This document shows, piece by piece, positions 38,709 to 46,992 of a DNA stretch of 64,000 nucleotides. Every line of letters begins with the position of its first letter. The stretch's first letter is position 1. This DNA comes from Poriferisodalis sp965226645 (GTDB taxonomy: Bacteria > Actinomycetota > Acidimicrobiia > Acidimicrobiales > Poriferisodalaceae), in NCBI GenBank assembly GCA_965226645.1, contig CBDDDL010000002.1:124001-188000 (forward strand), in the 5' to 3' direction. A model generated the notes under the pieces. That model ran no database searches, was not told the origin of the DNA, and saw only the letters and a list, made by a program, of their open reading frames with translations. The position numbers and the translations under genes were made by a program.

Positions 38709-38766
38709 GCTCGCTTGCTGCCGCTCGCGCGGCACGGGCTCGCTTGCTGCCGCTCGCGCGGCACGG
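38709..38766. repeat. 29-bp direct tandem duplication in spacer
   Basis: Two perfect 29-bp copies (38709-38737 and 38738-38766), each containing the small palindrome GCCGCTCGCGCGGC, lie just downstream of the OB-fold condensing enzyme stop. A truncated third copy starts at 38767. Slippage origin is likely. Confidence 0.85.
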
Positions 38767-38780
38767 GCTCGCTTACTGCG

Positions 38781-40181
38781 CTACGAAGCGGCCGGGCGTG
38801 CCTTCCAGAAGTAGTTGTGGATTCCTTCGGCGCTGTAGAAGCGCCGGAACGTCATCTCGACACGGTCGCCGATCTTGACCGCGTCGGGGTCGACATCGGT
38901 CATCTCGGCCTGGAACCGTCCGCCGCCGTCGTAGTCGATGACTACTGCAACCATCGGAGGTGACAGCGAGAAGGCCAGCCGGTCGACGGTGAACGTGGCA
39001 ATCGTGGCGGGAATGTCCGCCATGCGGATGCGCTCCATGTCGTCGAGGGCGCCGCCGTCCATGGACACGCGCATCGGCGGCATGTGGATCGCGCCCGAGC
39101 TGCGGTCGCGGGAGCCGACCAACGCGTACTTCCAGTCCTCGGAGCGGAACGCGGGCGGTGCGCCCGGTCGTTCGGGATCGGGACGGCGAGGCGGCTCCCG
39201 ATCGAGAAAGCCACGCCACGTCAGGTACTTGTTGTAGTCGAGCGCGTCGTTGCCGCGATCGATCTGCGACTGCACAGACGCATACGGCGTATGGTTCGCG
39301 ATCGCGTCGGTCGTACGCAGCACGTCGACCGTTGCGCCGTCGGCAAGATGGACGAGCAGGATCGTTTCGCCGGGTGCTGCGTTGTCAAGCACCGACGCGA
39401 GCACGACCGCCGGGTGCGCAGTGCCCGTATTGCCGATGTCGCTGGTCAGATCCGCAACGAGCTTGTCGCCGGCGAGTCGAGACAGGCCGCGAGCCGCCCG
39501 GGCGTGCAGGCCCACGATTGCGATCCTGTCAATGTCGTCGAGACCGACGTTCGCGTCCTTTAACGCCCGTTCGATGGCGTCATTCGCGAGCGGCAGGTAC
39601 ACCTGCTCGCCGAAACGTTCCTCCCAAATCCGCGAGTACGAATCGCCCGGTTGGCGATAGCGGTCGGTGAACTCGGCCGTCGACACCGCTCCGCCGATCC
39701 ATTCGCACAGCACCGGAGCGACCGAGTCGTCGCCGAATACGAATGCCGCCGCGCCGTCACCGCCGTTTGCCTCGTCGCTGCTCGTCGGGCGACCGGTGCG
39801 CAGGTCTGCCGCAATGGCGAGGTTGGTGCCGCGATTGGCTGCCGCGAGCGCCCATACGGCCTCCGACGAACGGGGCGCGCCGCCTGCATCCACAGCCCAC
39901 GATGATTGGGGCAGGTCAAGCGCCGCGTGGATGGCAGTCGCGTTGGTCTTGTCGAAATAGGCGGGATTCGCCGTCGAGAACAGCACCGAGTCAGGCACCA
40001 GATCGGTGCCGCGCAGGGCGTTGCGGGCCGCTTCGACGCCCATCGTGGTGGTGTCCTCGTCGTAGCTGGCAACCGCACGATGCCCGCGGCCACCGCCCGA
40101 GCCCATCACCGCAGTGATCTTGGAGCGGTCCAGCCTCCAGTACGGCACGTAGGCCCCGTACGCAATGATCCCTCGTCCCAT
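38781..40181 (-). CDS. HMG-CoA-synthase-like condensing enzyme fused to DUF35 OB-fold domain
   Basis: A 466-residue two-domain protein. Residues 1-330 follow the thiolase-like HMG-CoA synthase fold (GIIAYGAYVPYWRLDR, DTTTMGVEAARNAL, GGDGAAAFVFGDD, SDIGNTGTAHPAVVLASVLD). The C-terminal 130 residues are a DUF35 OB-fold acyl-CoA-binding domain (GDRVEMTFRRFYSAEGIHNYFWKA). The position of the catalytic cysteine reads WAVDAGGAPRSSEAV, with no Cys, so classical condensation chemistry is doubtful; it may be a non-catalytic partner of the adjacent thiolase. ATG 40181 is chosen as the family-like start; in-frame ATGs at 40190 and 40196 remain possible. Confidence 0.8.
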   Translation of the reverse strand: MGRGIIAYGAYVPYWRLDRSKITAVMGSGGGRGHRAVASYDEDTTTMGVEAARNALRGTDLVPDSVLFSTANPAYFDKTNATAIHAALDLPQSSWAVDAGGAPRSSEAVWALAAANRGTNLAIAADLRTGRPTSSDEANGGDGAAAFVFGDDSVAPVLCEWIGGAVSTAEFTDRYRQPGDSYSRIWEERFGEQVYLPLANDAIERALKDANVGLDDIDRIAIVGLHARAARGLSRLAGDKLVADLTSDIGNTGTAHPAVVLASVLDNAAPGETILLVHLADGATVDVLRTTDAIANHTPYASVQSQIDRGNDALDYNKYLTWRGFLDREPPRRPDPERPGAPPAFRSEDWKYALVGSRDRSSGAIHMPPMRVSMDGGALDDMERIRMADIPATIATFTVDRLAFSLSPPMVAVVIDYDGGGRFQAEMTDVDPDAVKIGDRVEMTFRRFYSAEGIHNYFWKARPAAS

Positions 40182-40344
40182 CGTCTCCATCCCCATCGTT
40201 GCAAGTTGCCGAGCGGGCAGACCGGCCGCAATCCAGCGCACCAGCCAGCGCAGGAGCCTATGTGCCCCGGCTGTCCGCGCGCCCGACGAGGCGCTCTCGC
40301 CCCGGCGAATTGGCACCGGGAATATCCGCAGCACAGTCCGGGCT

Positions 40345-40635
40345 GTGTCCCGCCGCGAGGCGATATTGGATCGCCATCGTGCAACGATTCGCAGCATCGC
40401 AGCCAAGAACAAGGCGACTGCCATTGCCTTGGCCGGCTCGGTCGCACGAGGCACAGACACGCCCGAAAGTGACTGCGACTTCGTGTGCGAGTTCAGTTCC
40501 GACGCGACGCTGCTCGATTTCGCAGGTCTTCAGCTCGACCTGGCCGATCTCCTTGGGTGCAATGTCGACATCGTCGATGCCCGAGCGCTGAAGGCACCGT
40601 TCGTGTCACTGCTCGACGATGCCGTTCCGCTGTGA
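40345..40635 (+). CDS. mntA: MntA-type minimal nucleotidyltransferase antitoxin
   Basis: A 96-residue product from GTG 40345 with the nucleotidyltransferase motif GSVARGTDTPESDCDF (GSx10DxD type, residues 31-46) and a third acidic site in NVDIVDARAL. MntA neutralises HepT toxins by adding AMP groups to a conserved tyrosine (established for Shewanella and Aphanizomenon systems). The start is weakly supported: no ribosome-binding site, and the frame is open upstream to 40165. The hepT gene follows 29 bp later on the same strand. Confidence 0.85.
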   Translation: MSRREAILDRHRATIRSIAAKNKATAIALAGSVARGTDTPESDCDFVCEFSSDATLLDFAGLQLDLADLLGCNVDIVDARALKAPFVSLLDDAVPL

Positions 40636-40664
40636 CCCGCAGCCAGCATTAGCGCATCGCCGAC

Positions 40665-40976
40665 ATGCTCCGCGCCGCCGAGCGTGCAGCGCGCATCCTC
40701 GACGAGGGTTCCGAGGCGTTCGCAGACGACTGGAGGCTGCTGGCCGCTGCCGAGCGCATGCTCGAGATCGTCGGAGAGGCAGCACGGCACCTCGACGACG
40801 AAATGGCCGCGCAGATGCCCGACGTTCCATGGTCGAGATTGCGCGGGATGCGCAACTTTCTCACGCACGAATACCACCATGTCCGAGCCGAAGTCATTTG
40901 GCGGACACTCGAGATGGACATTCCGCCGCTGATCCGGCAATTGTGTGCCGCTCTGGACAATGTTGTGCCGGAATGA
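40665..40976 (+). CDS. hepT: HepT-type HEPN RNase toxin (DUF86)
   Basis: A 103-residue all-helical HEPN protein. It carries the complete RX4HXY motif: Arg63, His68 and Tyr70 in MRNFLTHEYHHV. Arg and His form the RNase active site, and the Tyr is the residue AMPylated by MntA. The rest (AAERMLEIVGEAARHLDDE, WSRLRGMRN) is typical DUF86. With mntA directly upstream this is a full two-gene toxin-antitoxin module, which can serve plasmid or element maintenance or antiphage defence. All key residues are present, so it should be functional. Confidence 0.9.
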   Translation: MLRAAERAARILDEGSEAFADDWRLLAAAERMLEIVGEAARHLDDEMAAQMPDVPWSRLRGMRNFLTHEYHHVRAEVIWRTLEMDIPPLIRQLCAALDNVVPE

Positions 40977-40983
40977 GGCGAAT

Positions 40984-41019
40984 CACCTCCACGTGAGACT
41001 GCCGAACATGTGGGAGGTG
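40984..41019. terminator. hairpin after the mntA-hepT pair
   Basis: CACCTCCAC at 40984-40992 pairs with GTGGGAGGTG at 41010-41019 (one bulged base), beginning 8 bp after the hepT stop. No T-run follows, so termination is likely but not certain. Confidence 0.45.
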
Positions 41020-41191
41020 GTGGGCCGGGGACGCATGAAGCGAAGCTCGGTGCGTGCCCCAAACCCTCCGTTCCACCAATCCCCGAATGGAGTCACCCCA
41101 GCCACTTGCCGAAACAGAGACGGTTCAGGGCCTACGCGAGCGAACCGACAATTGCGGCTCGTCGCGTCGAAGCTGGGACCTAGGCGTTGGG

Positions 41192-43695
41192 TTACTCGAT
41201 TCGCAGCAGGGGGTGGTTTGCAATGTCGAAGCAGTCGTCGCGGCCGTGCATGTAGTAATCGTCATGGCCCACGTCGAGCTGTAAGTTGGTCCAGTCGGGG
41301 ACGCCAGACCCCTGCCAGATGACGTCGCCGTCGTCGTCGGTGACGTGGGACCCCCCGTCGTTGTTCGGAGCGCACTTGGGTGCGGCGCCGAGCAGGTGGG
41401 TGAGTTCGTGCCCGGTGATGTACGTGCTGCCGTAGGGCCATTGTGCTCGTGCGCCGACTTCGAGTGTGAGGCCGCAATTCGCGATCGGGACCACGATGAA
41501 ATTCTTGGACGTCCATCCGCAAGATCCGAAGGTCCCGAATCTTCCTTCCATGAAGATGAACAGCGGCACGTAGGGCGGCAGGCCGAGGGTCGCACGGATC
41601 TCCGCGACCATGGCCTCGCTGTGCCCCGGTTCTCTCACCGTCGGCGGCGCGCCCACTCGGATGGCCTTGACGTCGATCGAGTTCCCGATTCGCGCAAAGA
41701 CGGGATGTCGGCCGTTCGTTTGGGATCGGAACCACGTCTGAGCTGCCGAGACGTCTGAGCTGCCGAGACCGCGTCGGCGATCCCGTCCCTACGCGTGCTG
41801 ACGGGCGATTCACCGTCCGGGACGGCGTACACGGCTTGTACCGCGACACTGTCGCCGTCCGGGCTGGGGTTTGCCCAGCCCATGTCACGGACGGCACCGC
41901 GGCATTCGATCGAGCCGTCGTGTCGCAGGGCGCATGTATGCAGCGATCCTGCGGCCACTGCGGCGAGGCGGCCGGTGGGCGCTTCTAATTGACGGCTTGA
42001 GTTGAGGCCCCAGCAGCTCGCCGTGTGGTCGTCGCGTATCGCGCAGGTGTGCCAATCGCCGGCCGATATCCCGCGGTACGGTCCGGCGGGCGCGGCGAGC
42101 TTCCCTCCGGTGCCGTCGCCCCAACAGGCGATCGTCCGGTCTTCACGAATACCGCACGTGTAAAAGCTGCCTGCAGCTACTTCAGTGAACGTTCCGCTAG
42201 GAGCTCTCGTCTGACCGAGGGCCTCGTAGCCCCAGCAGGCGATCGTGCGATCATCGCGAAGCCCGCATGAGTGGTGTAGCCCTGCGGTCACCTTGATGAA
42301 GCTGCCTTCGGGAGCGTCGGTCTGGCCGGATTCGTTGCTGCCCCAGCACACGACGGCAGCGTCGGCGCCGATCGCACAGGAATGATCGCCTCCTGCGGCC
42401 ACGTTCGAGAACGCACCGCTGGGTGCATCGGCCTGACCGGATTCGTTGCTGCCCCAGCACACGAGTGTCTTGTCCTCACGGATCGCGCACGCATGCTCGC
42501 CCGAGCTGCTCCCCGTTCCTGAGGACACGGCGTCGAATCTGCCGTGGGGTGTGCTGGCTGTGTCGTCGACATCTTCGGACCAACAGATGAGCGCTTTGTC
42601 GTCGCGCAGTGCGCACGATCGTCGATCTCCGGCAGCGATTGCAGTGAAGCGCGGTGGCGGCTCGATATCCACAGCCTCATAGAACACCTGAACAGGCGTT
42701 GTGATCCGAGCGACGGTGCCTGCTGAACGTGCAAGCTCGGTGCGCAGTTCGGCGCTGAGAGACGCTTCGTCGCCGACCAGCAGAATCCGATCCAGCCGTG
42801 CGTCGCCGATGGCTTGCTCGGATGCTTCGCCGAGCACCGCAGCACCCTCTGTGTACACCACAGCGCTCTCGGGCAGAGCGGCCGCCAGCGCCGCTGCAAG
42901 TCCCACGTCGTGCAGTGACCATCCGTTCGCGACGACCGCTGTCTGCGCGCCGCCGTCGATTGCATCGCGTGCGACCAGCGCCGCTGTCTCGACGCGCGTT
43001 GCGCCGCCCAGACGGCGCGACTCGGCACCCCCCGCCGCGGCTGCGGCCTGCGACTGCACCTCGGGCGTCAGCGCTGCAGAACCGCCGACGATGAGCACGA
43101 GGCGAGGACGATGGCGCGACAGCACACTGCGGGTCGGCTCACCGAGGTCGTCACCGCTGGCGTACAGCACGGCATCTGCGGTTCCTGACGCCACCGCAGA
43201 TGCAGCGACGCCGACATCGAGCAACGACCAGCCGTTCGCGATGATCACCGCATCGGCAACCGAGCCCTCCAGCACCCGCTCGGCGGCCAGTGCCGCCGTA
43301 TGAATGCGATCGTCGCCGGCGAGCCGCGTGATCTTCACGCCCACAGAGAGCCGACGCAGATCGTCCTCGACACTGCCGGCGATTGCGCGTACACCGCCGA
43401 CGATGAGCACCCACTGAGGCTGCCACCGAGCCACGGCGTGCGCCGTCTCGCTGCCCAGCGAATCGGTCGACTCCGCGAACACCACCGCGGCGCTCTCGCC
43501 CGCTGCCACCAACGACACAGCCGTGCCCACATCGGACAACGACGACGCCAAGGCCACGACCAGCACTCCGCCGTCACGGTCCACGGTCGCCCCAACAGCG
43601 GCACCAGTGGACCATGCGCTCGGGACGACCGCCAGCACAGATGCCACCAGCGCACAGCCAGCGAGCGCAGCCGCCGTCTGAAGCGCACGGCTCAA
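41192..43695 (-). pseudogene. secreted CWB2-RCC1-metalloprotease surface protein, frameshifted by a 17-bp duplication
   Basis: TTG 43695 starts a signal peptide (LAGCALVASVLAVVPSAWS). Three CWB2 repeats follow (VVALASSLSDVG, VIIANGWSLLDVG, AVVANGWSLHDVG with VGG signatures), then seven RCC1-like repeats (HSCAIGADAAVVCWGSNESGQ type). The frame ends at 41635. A zinc-protease-like domain continues in the next frame: TWFRSQTNGRHPVFAR, IDVKAIRVGAPP, and the motif GHELTHLLG, ending at 41192. The two halves join perfectly if one copy of a 17-bp tandem duplication at 41734-41767 is removed (VSAAQ-TWFRSQ). The full protein would have been about 825 residues. Cell-surface proteolysis is inferred. No family third zinc ligand could be assigned. 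Confidence 0.8.
41734..41767. repeat. 17-bp tandem duplication causing the frameshift
   Basis: ACGTCTGAGCTGCCGAG occurs at 41734-41750 and again, perfectly, at 41751-41767. Because 17 is not a multiple of three, the duplication shifts the frame from the RCC1 region out of the metalloprotease domain. Confidence 0.95.
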
Positions 43696-44202
43696 TTGGC
43701 CGCGTCGCTACGGCAAAGCTGTTCGATGAAAACTTGTACGTCTCATGCCGTCGCTCCCATCGCCCGCCGGGGAAGCTTAAGACAGTGTGGGCGCGCAACC
43801 GATTGTTCCCGGGAACGAGCCACCAGTGTCACCGCCACGGCTTCGGCGCTTCTTCGATCTCAGGAAATGCAGGCTCGTCGCCGACGTTGCCATCTCGCTC
43901 GCGATGGCGTGAAATGGCGCAACACGATCGACCTGCGTCAACCGAGCGTTGGCAAGCAACGTGAGCGCCACGGCAGCGAGAGCCGATGCGTTGGCCGCGG
44001 TGCCGCAGTGCGCCCTTCATGCGGCTGTGGAGCCTACGCAGTAGCGCAATCGGAGGCAGACACCGTCGAGAGTTCGGCGGCGGAGGCAGCAGGGGCGTCC
44101 AACTGTCGGTGGTTGTCGTAGCCCCAACCGGGCATCGCCGATTACGCAGGGACGTTCGGCAGCTCAGTCCCGCGATGCCAGACAGGTTCAAGTTCCTGAA
44201 GC
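43696..44202. other. no recognisable gene
   Basis: About 500 bases between the start of the CWB2-RCC1 gene and the duplicated tail at 44203. Open frames on both strands are short and lack family character. It should contain the promoter of the CWB2-RCC1 gene, but no boxes were convincing. Confidence 0.5.
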
Positions 44203-44385
44203 GCCCTTCTACCGTTCGGCAACGGTGAATTCGGCACGTGCCCAGGCGCCTGGGCCGTGGGCGTTATGGCCGAGCACGAAAACGACGTAGGTTCCGGGCC
44301 CGAGCGAGTAGTGCTCACGTTGTCGTTGCGCGTACGGGCAGGTACTCGTGAATGAGACGCTCCGAATCCTCACCTTCGAGATGGT
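44203..44385 (-). repeat. duplicated 3' end of the CWB2-CAP gene
   Basis: This 183-bp block matches 44488-44669, the last codons and stop of the CWB2-CAP gene, at an offset of 285 bp. The only difference seen is TAC versus GC near 44332. On the minus strand it still encodes REHYSLGPGTYVVFVLGHNA... and the same C-terminus and stop, but has no start or upstream domains. It is a recent tandem duplicate or the remnant of a collapsed tandem gene copy. Confidence 0.92.
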
Positions 44386-44493
44386 CATCGAGGACAACCT
44401 CAACCACATGCCCCGCCGACTCCACCACTGGACATCAGCACACGACATCTACACTCAACTCACTTGCAACCACCGGTAGAGCTTGCCGCCCTT

Positions 44494-46494
44494 CTACCGT
44501 TCGGCAACGGTGAATTCGGCACGTGCCCAGGCGCCTGGGCCGTGGGCGTTATGGCCGAGCACGAAAACGACGTAGGTTCCGGGCCCGAGCGAGTAGTGCT
44601 CACGTTGTCGTTGCGCGGCGGGCAGGTACTCGTGAATGAGACGCTCCGAATCCTCACCTTCGAGATGGTAGGTCCACGCTTCGATCATCGAAGCGCCGGT
44701 GTCGGCGTCCCAGCTCACGGTGACTCTCGATCCGTCGATGGCCACAGAGACGCTCGGTTCGAGGGGCGTTCCGGGTGCCGGTTCGGCGTCGCCGATGGTG
44801 AAGGTGTAGGCGTTGGGCTCACTGCACCCGGCGGCGTTGCAGGCGGCCGCGAGGACACGGTGGATGCCTTGCGGGGGGTCGTGCCACATGTAGCCCCAGG
44901 CGAATGCAGGCGGCTCGCCCGCCAGCGCGCCGTCGTCGATCTGCCAGTGCGTGATCGGCAGATCCGAGGTCGTGGACTGCCATCGGAGCCGGAACCGGTC
45001 AGCCCAGGCGTTCACGCCGAGCCGAGGCTTGGTCGGCGGCACCTCGACGGGCTCGGCGGGGTAGGACGAGAAGTTGTGGGTGACCATGATCTTGCGCTCG
45101 CCCACCGCGATGCCGATGCCGACATCGGTGAACTCGGGGTTGACCATGTTCGAGAAATGCGGCGGGCTGTCCCGGAACCCCTCGAAGGCCGCCTTGACGG
45201 CCTCGTCCAGCGTTCCGGCCACGTATTCCCGAGCGACGTTCTCCCCGTACAGATGCCACCCGAGGGGGTACTGGTCGAGCCAGTCGGGGTTGTGGCCGAA
45301 CCTGCCGTCTTCGGGTATCTGTTCGGACCAGTCACGTGCGACCCTGCGCAGCCCAGCGTGGTGACGGAGTGGTTCGGCGCCGAATCCAGCACGCAACTCG
45401 TTGACGAGTGTCACCATGTACGCCTCTGCCTGAGCCCGGCCGCCGACGCCGCTTTCGGCGACGAGCCCGTTGACCGCTTGCGGCGACACCGCAGCCGACC
45501 CACCGAGCACGATCAGTTGGTTGGTGTCGGGGCCGAGCCATTGCGCGGTGGCATCGGGCACCGCGGCCGGTTCGGTCAGCAGCAGCGGTGCGCACAGGCG
45601 CCCCAGCAGCGGCCCGGCGGTGAACGCGTCGTACGGTGCCCGTGCCGTGGTCAGCCCGACGATCTCGTCGCTGAAGCACTCGCCCTCAGCGGTGCACGAG
45701 TACCGGTCCCGCAGATAGTCAGCTGCGGCGACCGCTGTCTCGAACCTCGTTGCACCCGCCAGGCGAACCACATGCTTGTCGGCCGACTCCACAGCAGCTT
45801 CCACCTCGGCGGAGAAGGCCGCATGACCGCCCATGATCACCACGCGCTCTACCAGATCAGACCTGATGAACGCCGCGACAGCAGGGTGCAGCCGATCGCC
45901 GGGCGTCAGCAGCACTGGGTGGGTGCCACGTGCGGCGAACGTGCCCGCCACCATGCCGTCCACGAACACGTCCCCGTTGGCCAGGATCACCGTGCGAGCA
46001 GACCCGAACCCATGCCCGCCTGCACCCATCCGCCGCGCCACCGCAACCGACGCCGAGTATCGGTCGGCCGCGGAGATCCGCTCAATGTCAGGATCGATGC
46101 GACGAGCAACAGCCAGCGCACCAGGCGGCAGCACCGACTCGCTGCCCACCGCAATCAACTCCGAGACCCCGGCCCGCTCCAAGAACTCCAGCGCCTCCGT
46201 GCTCAACCCGCTGGGACTCACCAGCAAGATCGGCCCATCGACCAGCCCGGCCAACCCGGCTGCCGTCACCGCATCGGGCCAAGACATCCCCGACACCAGC
46301 ACTGCTGAATCCAGGTTCCCGCCGCGCTCATCCGCATACGCCCGAGCAATCTCCAACGAGGTCGCATACCGATCCGCACCCGCCAGCCGTTCGACATACG
46401 AGGTAGCGGAATCGAAAGCCCCAACTGGAGGTGACAGCCCGATGCCCGCGGCGACGGCAATCGACGCGACGCTCCAGCCCAAGACTGATCGCAC
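44494..46494 (-). CDS. secreted CWB2 protein with CAP/SCP domain
   Basis: A 666-residue product; GTG 46494 is chosen because GGAGGTGA lies just upstream and a signal peptide follows (VLGWSVASIAVAAGIGLSPPVGA). Three to four CWB2 repeats (VERLAGADRYATSLEIA, VILANGDVFVDGMVAG, VVRLAGATRFETAVAAAD) take up residues 30-345. A CAP/SCP-like domain follows (MVTLVNELRAGFG, LRRVARDWSEQIP, FGHNPDW, WHLYGENVARE, HFSNMVNPEFTDVGIGIAVG), then a C-terminal beta region with FN3 character. CAP domains occur in secreted proteins of varied function including lipid binding. It is surface-anchored; the exact role is unknown. The frame is open 96 bp further upstream into a palindromic repeat, which is not believed to be coding. 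Confidence 0.88.
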   Translation of the reverse strand: MRSVLGWSVASIAVAAGIGLSPPVGAFDSATSYVERLAGADRYATSLEIARAYADERGGNLDSAVLVSGMSWPDAVTAAGLAGLVDGPILLVSPSGLSTEALEFLERAGVSELIAVGSESVLPPGALAVARRIDPDIERISAADRYSASVAVARRMGAGGHGFGSARTVILANGDVFVDGMVAGTFAARGTHPVLLTPGDRLHPAVAAFIRSDLVERVVIMGGHAAFSAEVEAAVESADKHVVRLAGATRFETAVAAADYLRDRYSCTAEGECFSDEIVGLTTARAPYDAFTAGPLLGRLCAPLLLTEPAAVPDATAQWLGPDTNQLIVLGGSAAVSPQAVNGLVAESGVGGRAQAEAYMVTLVNELRAGFGAEPLRHHAGLRRVARDWSEQIPEDGRFGHNPDWLDQYPLGWHLYGENVAREYVAGTLDEAVKAAFEGFRDSPPHFSNMVNPEFTDVGIGIAVGERKIMVTHNFSSYPAEPVEVPPTKPRLGVNAWADRFRLRWQSTTSDLPITHWQIDDGALAGEPPAFAWGYMWHDPPQGIHRVLAAACNAAGCSEPNAYTFTIGDAEPAPGTPLEPSVSVAIDGSRVTVSWDADTGASMIEAWTYHLEGEDSERLIHEYLPAAQRQREHYSLGPGTYVVFVLGHNAHGPGAWARAEFTVAER

Positions 46495-46560
46495 GTCACC
46501 TCCAAACAGCGTCGCTGAGCTACCGGCAACGGTCTCATTTGGACCGCTCAATCGAATCGC

Positions 46561-46586
46561 GTGCAAACGCCTGCGTTTGCACGCCG
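46561..46586. repeat. palindromic repeat, copy 1
   Basis: GTGCAAACGC-CT-GCGTTTGCAC is a perfect 10-bp-arm palindrome at 46561-46582. The core plus following bases recurs at 46994-47016 inside the end of the IS110 transposase gene; 23 bp are identical. It lies in the upstream region of the CWB2-CAP gene. Confidence 0.85.
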
Positions 46587-46596
46587 CCATTTCGCC

Positions 46597-46938
46597 CTAC
46601 GGGATCAGAGAATCAACATCGATGTTCGGGTCTGCGGCGACTGCTCCGACGAGGCGGGCTGTGTGCCACCGATCAGCACCGGCTATGCGCTTCATCGACC
46701 GACCAGCAGTCTTCGACGCCGGCACGGCAGCGGACCCACCGACAATCCATCCTCCAATCAACGCCTCGCCAAGGCGCTCGCGCTGATCCCTCGGCATGTT
46801 GGCATCATGCGGGCCGGCAAGGACAATGCAATCGGTGTTGAGAACGCCAGCAAGCGTGACTGCACTGTAGATATCTGGCTCTACGCAACCAAGCTGAGAC
46901 GTCGGGTTCTGATTGGTGTGACGGGTTGAGTTTGGCAT
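46597..46938 (-). pseudogene. CWB2 domain remnant
   Basis: The reverse strand gives a 113-residue fragment with CIVLAGPHDANMPRDQRERL, GGWIVGGSAAVPASKTAGR and MKRIAGADRWHTARLVGAVA. These are the terminal CWB2 repeat type of acidimicrobial surface proteins. There is no signal peptide or start of its own. The IS110-type sequence begins about 55 bp upstream, so the element probably cut the gene, leaving only its 3' end. Confidence 0.75.
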
Positions 46939-46992
46939 GGTTGGCGGCCGGCGGCGAGCAGGATGCGGAGCCGGTGGATGCTCCTATGTGTG

